A stretch of DNA of 64,000 bases from Malaciobacter mytili LMG 24559 (GTDB lineage Bacteria; Campylobacterota; Campylobacteria; Campylobacterales; Arcobacteraceae), in NCBI RefSeq assembly GCF_003346775.1, contig NZ_CP031219.1, positions 1,612,001 through 1,676,000 on the forward strand, in the 5' to 3' direction. The stretch's first letter is position 1; the number at the start of each line of letters is the position of its first letter. Positions 7,867 through 17,456 of this stretch are shown one piece after another. A program made the translations under genes and the position numbers. The notes below the pieces were generated by a model. It made no database searches, was not told the DNA's origin, and saw only the letters and a list, made by a program, of their open reading frames with translations.

Positions 7867-9207
7867 ATGTTGAAAAATCATTTTTCGAGAGTAGGTTTTA
7901 TTCTTGCTGCTGCTGGTTCAGCAGTTGGATTGGGTAATATTTGGAAGTTTCCATATATTACAGGAGAGTATGGTGGAGGAGCATTTGTATTAGTATATTT
8001 GCTTGCTATTGTATTTATTGGATTAACTGTTTTTTTAGCAGAAGCGGTAATTGGACAGAATGCTCAAGCTGATGTTGCTACTTCTTTTATAAAAACTTCA
8101 AAATCAAAAAATAAAAATTGGAAATTTGCTGGTTTTATGATTTTTACAGGTTTAATTATCCTTTCTTTTTACTCAGTTGTTTTAGGATGGATTTTAAATT
8201 ATGTATTTACTTCTTTTGGAACTTTACCAACAGAAGCTAGTGCTGCTGGTCAAGCTTTTGAAACACTAATTACTAAAGATATTGGTTCACAAATTGTATA
8301 TCATACAATTATTGCTGGGTCTGTTATTTTTATCGTTTTAAAAGGAATTAAGGCTGGTATTGAAAAGCTAAATCTAATTTTAATGCCTCTATTAGCACTA
8401 ATTTTATTTGGGTTATTAATCTATGCTTTAACATTAGATAGTTTCTCAACAGCGGTAAGTTTTATGTTCTCACCTGATTGGAGTAAAATAGATGGAAATG
8501 CACTTTTAGCTGCATTGGGACAAGCTTTCTTTACTTTATCACTTGGAGTTGGTACAATCTTAACATATTCTGCTTCATTACCAAAACATGAAAACTTTGT
8601 AAAATCTTCAGTAATGGTTGCAATTGTTGATACAGCTATTGCTTTAATTGCTGGATTAATTATTTTCTCATTTTTATTTGAAGCTGGTGCAAAAAGTGCA
8701 GCTGGACCTGGACTTGTATTTATCTCTTTACCTGTAATTTTCTCTGGATGGGGAATGTTAGGTCAAATTATTGCTGTTTCATTCTTTGTTGCACTTGTAT
8801 TTGCAGGAATTACTTCAGCTGTATCAATGATAGAACCATCATTAAAGTTCTTTATTGATAGATTTAATATGACTAGAAAAAAAGCTACAATTATGTGTGG
8901 TTCAATATTCTATATTTTAGGAATTATTGCACTATTATCTATGTCAAGTGCATATGGAGGAAGTTTAACTTTCTTTGGTAAAAATGCTTTTGATTGGATG
9001 GATTTTATTACTTCATCTGTTATGATGCCAATTGCAGCAATTGTAACTTGTATTTTCTTAGGATATTTTGTTGATAAAGATATGTTAAAACAAAAATTTG
9101 TTCCTAACTCTTCACTTGCAGTATTTAATGCTTGGTACTTCTTAATTAAATTTTTAGTGCCATTAGCAATTATTATCCTATTTTTAAACAAATTAGGAAT
9201 AATTTAA
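7867..9207 (+). CDS. Neurotransmitter:sodium symporter family (LeuT/MhsT-like) transporter
   Basis: A polytopic protein of 446 residues starting with the NSS signature (FSRVGFILAAAGSAVGLGN, then IWKFPYITGEYGGGAF). In LeuT-type proteins this is the unwound TM1 region that binds Na+ and the amino acid. Around eleven hydrophobic segments can be counted, as in bacterial NSS members such as MhsT and Tyt1. It probably imports an amino acid with Na+, but the substrate cannot be read. The ATG at 7867 is preceded by AAGGGTG. The gene is monocistronic, between the upstream terminator and a convergent stem-loop. Confidence 0.92.
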   Translation: MLKNHFSRVGFILAAAGSAVGLGNIWKFPYITGEYGGGAFVLVYLLAIVFIGLTVFLAEAVIGQNAQADVATSFIKTSKSKNKNWKFAGFMIFTGLIILSFYSVVLGWILNYVFTSFGTLPTEASAAGQAFETLITKDIGSQIVYHTIIAGSVIFIVLKGIKAGIEKLNLILMPLLALILFGLLIYALTLDSFSTAVSFMFSPDWSKIDGNALLAALGQAFFTLSLGVGTILTYSASLPKHENFVKSSVMVAIVDTAIALIAGLIIFSFLFEAGAKSAAGPGLVFISLPVIFSGWGMLGQIIAVSFFVALVFAGITSAVSMIEPSLKFFIDRFNMTRKKATIMCGSIFYILGIIALLSMSSAYGGSLTFFGKNAFDWMDFITSSVMMPIAAIVTCIFLGYFVDKDMLKQKFVPNSSLAVFNAWYFLIKFLVPLAIIILFLNKLGII

Positions 9208-9209
9208 TT

Positions 9210-9233
9210 ATATAGAGGAATACTCCTCTATAT
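9210..9233. terminator. Stem-loop between convergent genes
   Basis: ATATAGAGGA (9210-9219) pairs with TCCTCTATAT (9224-9233) around loop ATAC. It lies between the convergent transporter and comEC-like genes and covers the comEC stop codon. The T-tracts are weak, so it may act more as a 3' stabiliser. Confidence 0.55.
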
Positions 9234-10466
9234 ATACAAATAAAGATTAAAACCTACCATTAATATATTTAAAATCCAAAAAAATTGCTTTTTAAAACTT
9301 GAACAAAGAGAAATAACACAATAAAGAAGAAAAAACCAAAAAGGGGTTTTAACTTCATAAAATATAAACTTTAGTTCTAAAAAACTTTTTATATATTCAT
9401 CAAGTAAATTTCCAAGCCCAATAAAATGAAGAAAAAGTTCTAAAGGATAAAAAATAGTAAAAATCATAGTTAATAAAATCGAGTAAAACTGTATTAAAGA
9501 AGTCTGATAAAAAAAGAGATGAACTATTGGATTAAAAACTAAAAAAATCCATAAATTAAAAAAGAAAAATGAAAATACTTTATTTAAATCTTTAAAATAT
9601 TTAATAAATAAAAAGATATAAAAAACAGCACTTATTGAAAACCACAAAGATAAAGAAAATAAATACTTTGGAAAAAAAGCAAGAATTAAAAAAACAGTTA
9701 ATAATAAACTATTAAAAGATAGAAGCTTTATATTATTTCTTAATAAAAAAATACCTATTATAAACATAATATAACTTCTAAGTAAAGAAGCTACAATATC
9801 TGTAAGAAGTAAATATAAAAAGATTATAAAAGAAGTAAAAAGTAAAATATCATATTTTTTATTTCTATAATTGAAATATTTTTGATGATAAAAGTTATAA
9901 AAAAAGAAGCTAAAAGAGTATATTATAAAAGATAATATAGCTAGATGAAATCCTGAAATAGCTATTAGATGGGAGATACTAAAATTTGCAAAAAACTCTT
10001 TTAATTCAATAGAAGCAGGTATAGCTAAAAATAAAGCTAGAAAAAGTTCTGAGATTGCTTTATCTTGATGTTGTTGTTGGATTTTTAAAATAAGATTAGC
10101 TTTTATACTCTTTTGCTTTTCTAAGAGTTCCAAATCTAAAACTTTTGTATAAAACCCTTTTAAATAGCTATAAAAGCTTATATATTTACTAATAAATAAA
10201 ACCCTAACCCTATCAAACTTTTTAAGATTTTCTAAGGAATTGATTTTAGAATAAAAAATAAATTTTCCAGTATTAAATTTAACTATATTTTCTTTTTTAT
10301 AAATATTTACAATTACTGCTTCACTGCTATATACTTCGTCATAAGTAATATCTTTATATTTGGCATATTCATAAAAAATATTAATTAAGAAAATCAATAC
10401 AAGAAAACAAGAAAGATAAAAAAGTTCTATTTTTGTTTTTACTAATTCCAAGCTTAGAGTTTTCAT
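9228..10466 (-). CDS. comEC: ComEC/Rec2-type DNA-uptake channel protein
   Basis: A 412-residue polytopic protein with the competence-domain hallmark HLIAISGFHLAILSFIIYS in its middle and about eight hydrophobic segments after it. ComEC forms the inner-membrane channel for single-stranded DNA in natural transformation. This version ends after the membrane domain and lacks the C-terminal metallo-beta-lactamase-like domain of longer ComEC proteins, which is common in Campylobacterota. It is followed at a distance on the same strand by no other competence gene. The upstream GGDEF gene ends 31 bases before its start. Confidence 0.85.
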   Translation of the reverse strand: MKTLSLELVKTKIELFYLSCFLVLIFLINIFYEYAKYKDITYDEVYSSEAVIVNIYKKENIVKFNTGKFIFYSKINSLENLKKFDRVRVLFISKYISFYSYLKGFYTKVLDLELLEKQKSIKANLILKIQQQHQDKAISELFLALFLAIPASIELKEFFANFSISHLIAISGFHLAILSFIIYSFSFFFYNFYHQKYFNYRNKKYDILLFTSFIIFLYLLLTDIVASLLRSYIMFIIGIFLLRNNIKLLSFNSLLLTVFLILAFFPKYLFSLSLWFSISAVFYIFLFIKYFKDLNKVFSFFFFNLWIFLVFNPIVHLFFYQTSLIQFYSILLTMIFTIFYPLELFLHFIGLGNLLDEYIKSFLELKFIFYEVKTPFWFFLLYCVISLCSSFKKQFFWILNILMVGFNLYLYI

Positions 10467-10497
10467 GGAAATAGTATATAATAAATAATTTTAAATA

Positions 10498-11928
10498 TTA
10501 TTCTCTATATCTAATATTATTCTTTCCACTTTTTTTAACTTCATATAAAAAAGCATCTGCTTTATGAAGAATTTTATCAATATTATTTGTTTTTTTATTA
10601 TCACTAATACCAAAACTTGCTGTAAAATATAGGTCTTTATTTTCAGCAATTTTAATTTTAGTTCTTTGTGTTTCTTCTCTTATTTTTTCAACTTTAAATA
10701 AAACTTCTTTTGTTGAAATATCAGTAAAAGCTAAAACAAACTCTTCTCCACCAAGTCTTGCACATAAATCTTTATGAGAGATATTATTTTGCAGTATTTT
10801 AGAAAACTCTTTTAAAACTAAATCTCCAATATCATGACTATATTTATCATTGATTTGTTTAAAGTTATCTATATCAATCATTACAATATGAACTAAATCT
10901 TTTCTAAAAATATTATCTTTTAATAGTTTATCTACTTTTAAAAAGAAGCTTCTTCTATTATCAATTTTTGTTAGATAATCTTTATAAGCTAGTTCATGTA
11001 ACTCTTTATTTGAGCGTTCTAACTCTTGTGTTCTTTTAGCTACACTATACTCTAATTTTTCAGTATAGTTATGTAATATCATTTGGTATCTATAAGCTAA
11101 GTAAAAGATAATTAAAAGAATAATTGCAATTATAATATTAAACAAAAGAACTGTTTTTCTTCCTTCTAATACATAATCTCTATAACTTGTAGTTTTAATT
11201 GTAGCTATATATCTATTGTTGTAATCTCTTAGTTCTAAGTAGTTATAAATAGTTGAGTTTGTTTTAATAGTCTTATATCTAATATTATTTAAACTATTAT
11301 AACTTACAGCATCATCATATTCATATAACTCTTTATGTACTAATTCCAAAGAAGCAAAACTTGTATTTATATATTTAAATAAAGATTTATTAAAAAATTT
11401 TCCAGCATATAAATACCCTACTTCATTACCTTTAAAATCAGTCATTAAAACCTTTGATTTTAAAATATAAACAATATCTTGCCGGTGTTTAAAGATAGAC
11501 TGAACCTCTTTTGTTCCAGATAATAATCTAATGACTTTTTTATAAAACTCACTATTTAATTCTTCATTTTTTTCGCAGCTACAATGTTTTATATTATTTT
11601 TTAAATCTGTATATATTAAGAAATCTATTGATAGATTATTTAGAGTTTTTGTTCCATCTCTAAAATTTTCATAAATAAAGCTATTATTTGAATTTTGTAA
11701 AAAGCTATAAGCACTATCCCATTTACTGAAAGTTTTAACAGAAGAGTTAATAAAATCTAATTGCATATTTAAATTTTTAATTAAATCTTTGACACTTTTT
11801 TGATTATGAATAGTCTCAATTGATTCGTAATTATCAATAAAATATTTATGACTTACATTATACATAAGTGTTAATATAGCAATAAAAGCACTTACAAATA
11901 TAATTTTTAACTTAACTTTTTTTGTCAT
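10498..11928 (-). CDS. Membrane diguanylate cyclase with CHASE4-like sensor
   Basis: The predicted order is TM1 (residues 7-25), a periplasmic domain (about 30-255) resembling CHASE4 (FSKWDSAYSFLQ, FIYENFRDGTKTLNNLSIDFL), TM2 (about 260-281), a short coiled coil (RTQELERSNKELHELAY) and a GGDEF domain with GGEEF at 393-397. It should make cyclic di-GMP in response to an extracellular cue. An RxxD inhibitory site is not obvious. The gene sits alone between comEC and the ovoA terminator region. Confidence 0.9.
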   Translation of the reverse strand: MTKKVKLKIIFVSAFIAILTLMYNVSHKYFIDNYESIETIHNQKSVKDLIKNLNMQLDFINSSVKTFSKWDSAYSFLQNSNNSFIYENFRDGTKTLNNLSIDFLIYTDLKNNIKHCSCEKNEELNSEFYKKVIRLLSGTKEVQSIFKHRQDIVYILKSKVLMTDFKGNEVGYLYAGKFFNKSLFKYINTSFASLELVHKELYEYDDAVSYNSLNNIRYKTIKTNSTIYNYLELRDYNNRYIATIKTTSYRDYVLEGRKTVLLFNIIIAIILLIIFYLAYRYQMILHNYTEKLEYSVAKRTQELERSNKELHELAYKDYLTKIDNRRSFFLKVDKLLKDNIFRKDLVHIVMIDIDNFKQINDKYSHDIGDLVLKEFSKILQNNISHKDLCARLGGEEFVLAFTDISTKEVLFKVEKIREETQRTKIKIAENKDLYFTASFGISDNKKTNNIDKILHKADAFLYEVKKSGKNNIRYRE

Positions 11929-12006
11929 TAATTATTCAGCCCTTTAGTAGAACATATATTTTAGTATATTTGCTTTAAAAGGACTTTAAAATATAAAGAT
12001 AATTTG

Positions 12007-12034
12007 AAAATAGTAGCTTACCTGCTACTATTTT
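12007..12034 (-). terminator. Terminator of the ovoA operon
   Basis: A perfect 11-bp stem, AAAATAGTAGC (12007-12017) with GCTACTATTTT (12024-12034) and a 6-base loop, overlaps the ovoA stop codon. On the minus strand a T-rich stretch follows. Confidence 0.75.
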
Positions 12035-14121
12035 ACTTTTTTCCAAATACTCATTTGAGAAACTGTATGCTGGAATTTTCTTGAAGTCTCTTTTATTACA
12101 AAAGGTATATCAATTAGATCTAAAAGTTTATAATTTTTATCTAAATTATTTTTTAAGGTGTCAAAAGTTTTTACTTCTTTATTATCTTTTATAAAACCCC
12201 CTAACCAGTTTGTTTTAGGAGTATATTCTTCCAACCAAGTATATGGAGAAATAATAACTAAAAGACCATCTTTATTTACTCTATTTGGAATATCATCTAA
12301 AAACTTTTGAGGATAATATAGTCTATCAATTAAATTTGAGCAAAAAACTAAATCATAATTAGAATATATCTCTTTTAAGTTACAAGCATCTCCTTGCATA
12401 AATTCAACTTTATTTTTAACCTCATCTAAATTTAAATCCTTTAAAGAAATAGTTTTATCTTCAAAAATCTCGCCTTCAACTCTTACTTTGTAAGTTAGAC
12501 TTTCATATTTTTTAAGTTTAACTCCCACATTTATAAAGTTTGCACTAAAATCTATACCCATTACCTCATCAAAAGTTTTGGCAAGTTCAAAACTACTCCT
12601 TCCAACAGAACACCCTAAATCTAAAGCTTTTATTGTTTTAATCTCTTTTAAATAAGGTTTTAGTATTTCAACACTATTTTTTGCAAAATTTTTAACATTG
12701 AAAAACTCATCACCATAATGAAATTCACAATATTGAGAGATTAGTTCATCTGTTTCATATACATTATCATTTAGTTTTGTTCTATATTCATTATTTGATT
12801 TTACATATCTAAAACCTGCATGTTGAAAGAAATGTTTTCTAAAAGCATATCTAGCACTTTTTAAAATTTCATTTCCTAAAGAGATAAAAGAACCTCCTTT
12901 AATAAGTGCATGCCTATCATCAAAAGTTGGTGTAGTAAAATCATCATAAATTGGATGAGTTTCAAAGCCATCAAAAGGATATGTAGGAGTTATACTCCAT
13001 TGCCAAACATTTCCTACAACATCATAAAAATCATCAAAAGCATATTTATCAACTGGAGTTTGATTAAAGTATTTTAATCCAATATTTGCTTTTTTTGTAT
13101 TGGCTTTTGTGTAATCATATAATCTATAATATTCATCTTCACTTGGAAGTCTAACTTCAAAACCTAGTTTTTCACTTTTATATTTACAAAAAGCCTCTGC
13201 TTCATATACATTTATATCAACAGGATAATTTAAAGGTAAAGGAACAATTTTATTGATTTGTCTTAAATAGTATTTATCTTCTTTTTTTATCCAAAAAGTA
13301 GGCATTTTAGCTTGTGTAAAATCAAGCCATTCTCTCCCCTCTTTTGAAAAGTATTTTAGTTTTGAATATCCACCATCTTGAACAAACTCTAAAAACTCTC
13401 CATTGGATACAAGATATTTACTAGCAAAGAACTCTTTTATATATGCCTTATGATATGAAAACTCATTATCCCAACCATAATAAATAGGATTTTGTCTATC
13501 TTTTTGTAAAACAACTTCCCCTTCTTGCACCTTTATTAGTTCATTTTTAGGATAAGTATTTAAATACTCTTTACAGTAAGAAAAAGTTTCATCTTCAACC
13601 AAATGTGAAATATCAAGCTCCCTTAATAAAACAGAAGAAGTTTCAATATGAATATTTTCATGCTCTATTCCCATAAGAATAATCCACATAGGACTATTCC
13701 AATTTATAGGTAGAGAAAACTCTAAAGTATCAATAAGTTCTAAAACTAGATTTTTAACTTTTAATCTATACTCTTTTACCTCTTCAAAATTTGGCCATAA
13801 ATAGTTTTCACTATTTAAATCATCCCAACTCATTTCATCAACACCAATTGCAAATATTGATTCAAAATGTTTATTTATTCTTTTATTAATAAGTTTACTA
13901 AGCATAAGTTTATTAATAAAAAATGTAGCAGTATGACCATAATAAAAAATCAAAGGATGTCTTAATCTATTAGGCTGTTCATAAATTGACTTTTTATCTT
14001 TTAATAAATCAAATAGTTTTTCATCTAATTCATAAGTTTGAAGAAAATAGTTCTTAATCTCTTCTCTTTTTTCTTCTATTGTTCCATTTTGTAAGTTTAT
14101 GGTATCTGCTCTATATTGCAT
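12028..14121 (-). CDS. ovoA: 5-histidylcysteine sulfoxide synthase / mercaptohistidine methyltransferase
   Basis: OvoA joins cysteine to C5 of histidine using O2 and Fe(II), the first step of ovothiol synthesis, and its C-terminal domain methylates the imidazole. All three domains are visible. The DinB-like N-terminal domain has His55/His63 and the iron motif HENIHIE (154-160, HxxxHxE). The FGE-sulfatase-like domain contains FLEFVQDGGY, VWQWSITPTYPFDGF and ALIKGGSFIS. The methyltransferase has a SAM loop (ALDLGCSVGRSSFELA). The length (697) is typical. AAAGGAG precedes the ATG, and the gene starts 10 bases after the TPR gene. The C-S lyase OvoB is not in the window. Confidence 0.92.
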   Translation of the reverse strand: MQYRADTINLQNGTIEEKREEIKNYFLQTYELDEKLFDLLKDKKSIYEQPNRLRHPLIFYYGHTATFFINKLMLSKLINKRINKHFESIFAIGVDEMSWDDLNSENYLWPNFEEVKEYRLKVKNLVLELIDTLEFSLPINWNSPMWIILMGIEHENIHIETSSVLLRELDISHLVEDETFSYCKEYLNTYPKNELIKVQEGEVVLQKDRQNPIYYGWDNEFSYHKAYIKEFFASKYLVSNGEFLEFVQDGGYSKLKYFSKEGREWLDFTQAKMPTFWIKKEDKYYLRQINKIVPLPLNYPVDINVYEAEAFCKYKSEKLGFEVRLPSEDEYYRLYDYTKANTKKANIGLKYFNQTPVDKYAFDDFYDVVGNVWQWSITPTYPFDGFETHPIYDDFTTPTFDDRHALIKGGSFISLGNEILKSARYAFRKHFFQHAGFRYVKSNNEYRTKLNDNVYETDELISQYCEFHYGDEFFNVKNFAKNSVEILKPYLKEIKTIKALDLGCSVGRSSFELAKTFDEVMGIDFSANFINVGVKLKKYESLTYKVRVEGEIFEDKTISLKDLNLDEVKNKVEFMQGDACNLKEIYSNYDLVFCSNLIDRLYYPQKFLDDIPNRVNKDGLLVIISPYTWLEEYTPKTNWLGGFIKDNKEVKTFDTLKNNLDKNYKLLDLIDIPFVIKETSRKFQHTVSQMSIWKKVK

Positions 14122-14131
14122 AGGTCTCCTT

Positions 14132-16339
14132 TTAAATTAATTCTTCTAAAAACTTTATACCTTCTAGTTTATTATTTAATCTATACTCTTTGTATATATT
14201 TAATATCTGTTGATGTTCATTATTATCCATATTTTTCCAATGAAGTTCCAATCTATTTATATTTTCATTGCAACTATTTTCTAATAATTGGCAAGAGATT
14301 ATATTTTCTATTAATAACATCCCTAGTCTTTTTATAGAGTTTGTATCATCTAAAATTGTTATTCCCTCATTTGTTAAAGCCAATACTTTTTCTAACTCTT
14401 CTAAAGATAACTCTTTTTTATATAAGAAATTTAAAGCTTGATTGTGTAAAACAACAGGCATCTCATCTCTATCCCCAACAGAATTTTTTAAAGCAACACC
14501 AATTGTGCCAATATCAATTGATTTTTGAATTATATCTTTATTATGTGTAGGGTTTGTAAGATACATAAATCTATAAGCAATTGCCAAATTTACAAAAGTT
14601 GCTCCATATTCAAAAGCCCCAAGAGCTGGTATAGATAAACACTTTTTATAGTTTTCAATAGCTAAAGTATAGTTTTTATTCCACTCTTCATAATTTGCTT
14701 TTATATTATAATAATGCCATAGCCATAAAGGTTCATTATCTTCATTATGAGAAAATAGTAATTCTTTTAGTTTTTCTAAACACTCTATTCCCTCTTGCTT
14801 TTTATCTTCTCTTCTTTGACTAACAATTATCCAAGCTTTTCTTTGAAAATATCTAACTTCAATATCTGTTGGTTTTACAGCTTTTTTAAGTTCTAAACTT
14901 AAAGGTAAACTTTCATATGCAAGATTAAACTGTCCCATTCTTTCATATAGTGAGCAAATATTTACTGCATATTTATTTGGGTTTATTTCATATAAATAAT
15001 TTGCTACTCTTAAAGCTTGTTCAAAATGTCCATTTCGTTCAAATAAGAAAATTAGTCTATTTAAAGAAGTTATGGAAATTTTTCTATATATTGAAGTATT
15101 TGTAGCTTCAAAATCTTCTAAATTTGAAGCATCAAACATATCATTTGCAATATCAAACCAAAACTCATCTATAAGTTCATAATGTTGTTTTTTTTCAACA
15201 GTTTCTAAAAACTTTTCTAAAATAAGTATATTTCTTTTTTCATCTAAAACTATATTTTTTACATAATAGTATAAAACTAAAAGTGAAATAGGATTTTCAA
15301 AGTTTCTAACACACTCTTCTATATGATTTCTTAAATAATATGATAATCTTCGCTGTTCATCTTCAAGCTCTTTAATTTTTACATTTGAAGTAAAATATAT
15401 CTGCATAGATTTTTCTTGTTTTAAAAAGCTAAAATCATCAAAACTTCTATTTATAAAATTTTGAAAGCCAGAGATTAGTTGTGTTCCTTTAGTCTTGTTT
15501 TCATCTAAAAAGTTTCTTCCACAATATTCAAAAAGTTCCAAAGAGATAAACTCTTTATTTTTTACTTTTTTAATAATTAAAGAAGAACTTAATTGAAGCA
15601 AAGATAATAGTTTTTGTTCTTTTGAAGAGAGTAAAATATCTAAATTGCAAGGATTAAATTCATTTGTATTTTTAATAATATCTATATTTAAAACTTTTAG
15701 TTCTTTTAGTCTTTTATAAATAATTTTACTTTGATCATTTCTTACATAAAAATTTATATTAGTAAATCTATTAACTAAAGCCTTTACTAAAACAGACCAA
15801 ATCCAATGCTCTTTTAAGGCTAAATCTACATTATATAGGTTTATTACTATTTTTTTATCTATTGAAGCTAAGGCTAAATTTAATCTTTTTAGTCTTCTTG
15901 CATCTTTATTAAACCAAGCTTGTAATAAAGTTTTAAATTGAGAGCTCTCTCCATCTAAAATAGAAGGCATTGAGACTAAACCAAAAAAGAAGATTAAAAC
16001 AAATACTAAAGCAACACTATCATTTAAGTTCCAATCAAAAGGCATTTCAAAAATGATTTTTTTAAATAAATCTTCATAAATTGAAGCTGAGATTAAAGCA
16101 AACATAATAACAATTACAGAGATTGTTGAAAGTATATAACTTGAGAGTTTTCTTTTAAAAATATATGAAGTTTTTCCACAAATTTTATTTAGATTTGCTT
16201 CAAATTCATCTAAAGTATCCTCTTCTAAAAAGGTAATATCTAAACTTTTTTTTCTTTTTTTTATAATTTCATCATCTAAATTTTTTCTATTTGCATCACA
16301 TAGTTTTGAAGTAATTATATTGCAATTACTTTGACTCAT
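14132..16339 (-). CDS. Membrane-anchored TPR-like protein of unknown function
   Basis: This protein has about 735 residues. Two transmembrane helices near residues 75-140 (ISTISVIVIMFALISASIY and ALVFVLIFFFGLVSMPS) separate a short N-terminal part from a long soluble C-terminal part. The last 300 residues contain degenerate TPR-like helices (FEQALRVANYLYEINPNKYA; WNKNYTLAIENYKKCLSIP). No Walker motif or catalytic signature is evident. I chose the ATG at 16339 because AGAGGG lies 8 bases upstream; a start at 16357 would lie further inside the preceding gene. It lies between the GGCT-like gene and ovoA in a packed operon, which suggests a scaffold or transport role for that pathway, but this is inference. 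Confidence 0.8.
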   Translation of the reverse strand: MSQSNCNIITSKLCDANRKNLDDEIIKKRKKSLDITFLEEDTLDEFEANLNKICGKTSYIFKRKLSSYILSTISVIVIMFALISASIYEDLFKKIIFEMPFDWNLNDSVALVFVLIFFFGLVSMPSILDGESSQFKTLLQAWFNKDARRLKRLNLALASIDKKIVINLYNVDLALKEHWIWSVLVKALVNRFTNINFYVRNDQSKIIYKRLKELKVLNIDIIKNTNEFNPCNLDILLSSKEQKLLSLLQLSSSLIIKKVKNKEFISLELFEYCGRNFLDENKTKGTQLISGFQNFINRSFDDFSFLKQEKSMQIYFTSNVKIKELEDEQRRLSYYLRNHIEECVRNFENPISLLVLYYYVKNIVLDEKRNILILEKFLETVEKKQHYELIDEFWFDIANDMFDASNLEDFEATNTSIYRKISITSLNRLIFLFERNGHFEQALRVANYLYEINPNKYAVNICSLYERMGQFNLAYESLPLSLELKKAVKPTDIEVRYFQRKAWIIVSQRREDKKQEGIECLEKLKELLFSHNEDNEPLWLWHYYNIKANYEEWNKNYTLAIENYKKCLSIPALGAFEYGATFVNLAIAYRFMYLTNPTHNKDIIQKSIDIGTIGVALKNSVGDRDEMPVVLHNQALNFLYKKELSLEELEKVLALTNEGITILDDTNSIKRLGMLLIENIISCQLLENSCNENINRLELHWKNMDNNEHQQILNIYKEYRLNNKLEGIKFLEELI

Positions 16340-16898
16340 TAATACCCTCTTTTGCAAATTTATTTTGAGTTGGGTCTGAAAAACTATAAGTTCCTTCTTT
16401 TATTGAAAAAGGAAAGTTTTTTAAAACCTCTTTTTTATATTCTTCTATAAAGTTTTTATCATAAAAAGTAAAAGCTGAAGTTAAAATATCTATATATTTT
16501 GCAGGAATAAAGCACTCTTTATCTTCACTTTTAGCTAGTTTTTCTTCTTTTGTTGTCATAAAAGCAATTATATCTTCTTCAAGTTTTATATTTAAAACTG
16601 ACTCTTTTTTTATAGTAATACAAGAGTAGTTTTTTTCTCTTAATTTTAAAATTTCTAACTCTTCATTTGTAATTTTTATAACAACTCCTGTTGAAAAAGA
16701 GTTTTCTTCAATTTGAAGATTTAAAAATACACCTTTTGTATCTTTATTATCTTCAAATTTAATAATCTCAATAGAATTCCATACTTTTTTATACCCTTTT
16801 ACACATACAGGAATTAAATCTTTTTGTGTAAGTTTTCTTTTAAAAGATTTTTGAGCACTATTTAAATTTATTAGGGAGCCATATCCAAATAGATACAT
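16326..16898 (-). CDS. Gamma-glutamylcyclotransferase-like (GGCT/AIG2 fold) protein
   Basis: The protein (190 residues) starts with YLFGYGSLI, the substrate-binding loop of the GGCT-like fold. It has the family segment EILKLREKNYSC, where the Glu is at the usual catalytic position. GGCT enzymes cyclise gamma-glutamyl groups to 5-oxoproline. Distant members act on other gamma-glutamyl compounds, so the exact substrate is open. Its ATG overlaps the rraA stop (TAATG), and it overlaps the next gene by 14 bases. Linkage to ovoA hints at thiol or gamma-glutamyl metabolism. Confidence 0.72.
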   Translation of the reverse strand: MYLFGYGSLINLNSAQKSFKRKLTQKDLIPVCVKGYKKVWNSIEIIKFEDNKDTKGVFLNLQIEENSFSTGVVIKITNEELEILKLREKNYSCITIKKESVLNIKLEEDIIAFMTTKEEKLAKSEDKECFIPAKYIDILTSAFTFYDKNFIEEYKKEVLKNFPFSIKEGTYSFSDPTQNKFAKEGINESK

Positions 16899-17377
16899 TA
16901 TACAATTCTTTCTTTTGAGATTATAATACCATCTGTATCTGCATATAAATAATCTCCATTTTGAATTACTACTCCATCAACTTCAATATCACAACCTATT
17001 GTTGCACTTTGTTCTGGTATATATTTTCTAGGACATACACCTTTTGCAAATAAAGCCAAATCAAAATCTTTTACTGTTGCAGTATCTCTTATATATCCAT
17101 TTACTATAATTCCAGAATATTTATTTTCAAAAGCAAACTTCATTAAGTTATCCCCTACTACTGCATAATATTGCTCAGCAACATCAACAACTACAACTTT
17201 TCCTTCACCATTTTGTTCTTTTAAAAGTTTTGCTAAGTCTTTATTGTTTTTATCAAGTTTTACAGTGATAACTTCCCCTTGACATTTTTTAAATCCTCCA
17301 TATGATTTAAAATTAGGTCCTAATATATTTACCTTTTCAGAATGCGTATCACAAATATCAGCTGTAAAAAATCTCAT
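16898..17377 (-). CDS. rraA: RraA-family protein
   Basis: A 159-residue protein that starts with TADICDTH (the T-x-D-x-C-D start of RraA) and carries the core GDNLMKFAFENKYSGIIVNG followed by IRDTATV (the G-x-I-R-D site). The family includes the RNase E regulator RraA and the related 4-hydroxy-4-methyl-2-oxoglutarate aldolases, which share the Arg-Asp metal site, so the biochemical role is not certain. It is the first gene of the rraA - GGCT - TPR - ovoA operon and is divergent from glmS. Confidence 0.88.
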   Translation of the reverse strand: MRFFTADICDTHSEKVNILGPNFKSYGGFKKCQGEVITVKLDKNNKDLAKLLKEQNGEGKVVVVDVAEQYYAVVGDNLMKFAFENKYSGIIVNGYIRDTATVKDFDLALFAKGVCPRKYIPEQSATIGCDIEVDGVVIQNGDYLYADTDGIIISKERIV

Positions 17378-17409
17378 AATATATCCTTAGTTTAAATTTA
17401 ATAATATCT

Positions 17410-17415
17410 ATTATA
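17410..17415 (-). promoter_or_regulatory. Candidate -10 box for the rraA-ovoA operon
   Basis: TATAAT on the minus strand lies 33 bases before the rraA ATG in the 128-base divergent region. No riboswitch-like structure or B12-box was seen there. Confidence 0.45.
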
Positions 17416-17450
17416 ATTTACTTATCTTAAATTTACCCAAAATTAGATAT

Positions 17451-17456
17451 TATAAT
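17451..17456 (+). promoter_or_regulatory. Candidate -10 box for the glutamate mutase operon
   Basis: TATAAT at 17451-17456 is 49 bases before the glmS ATG. It is 35 bases from the divergent rraA -10 box, so the two operons could be co-regulated from one short region. Confidence 0.5.

Noticed and set aside
14116-14550. Plus-strand open frames opposite the ovoA/TPR junction
   Set aside because: Leucine/phenylalanine/tyrosine-rich translations without ribosome binding sites; they are antisense shadows of well-supported minus-strand genes.
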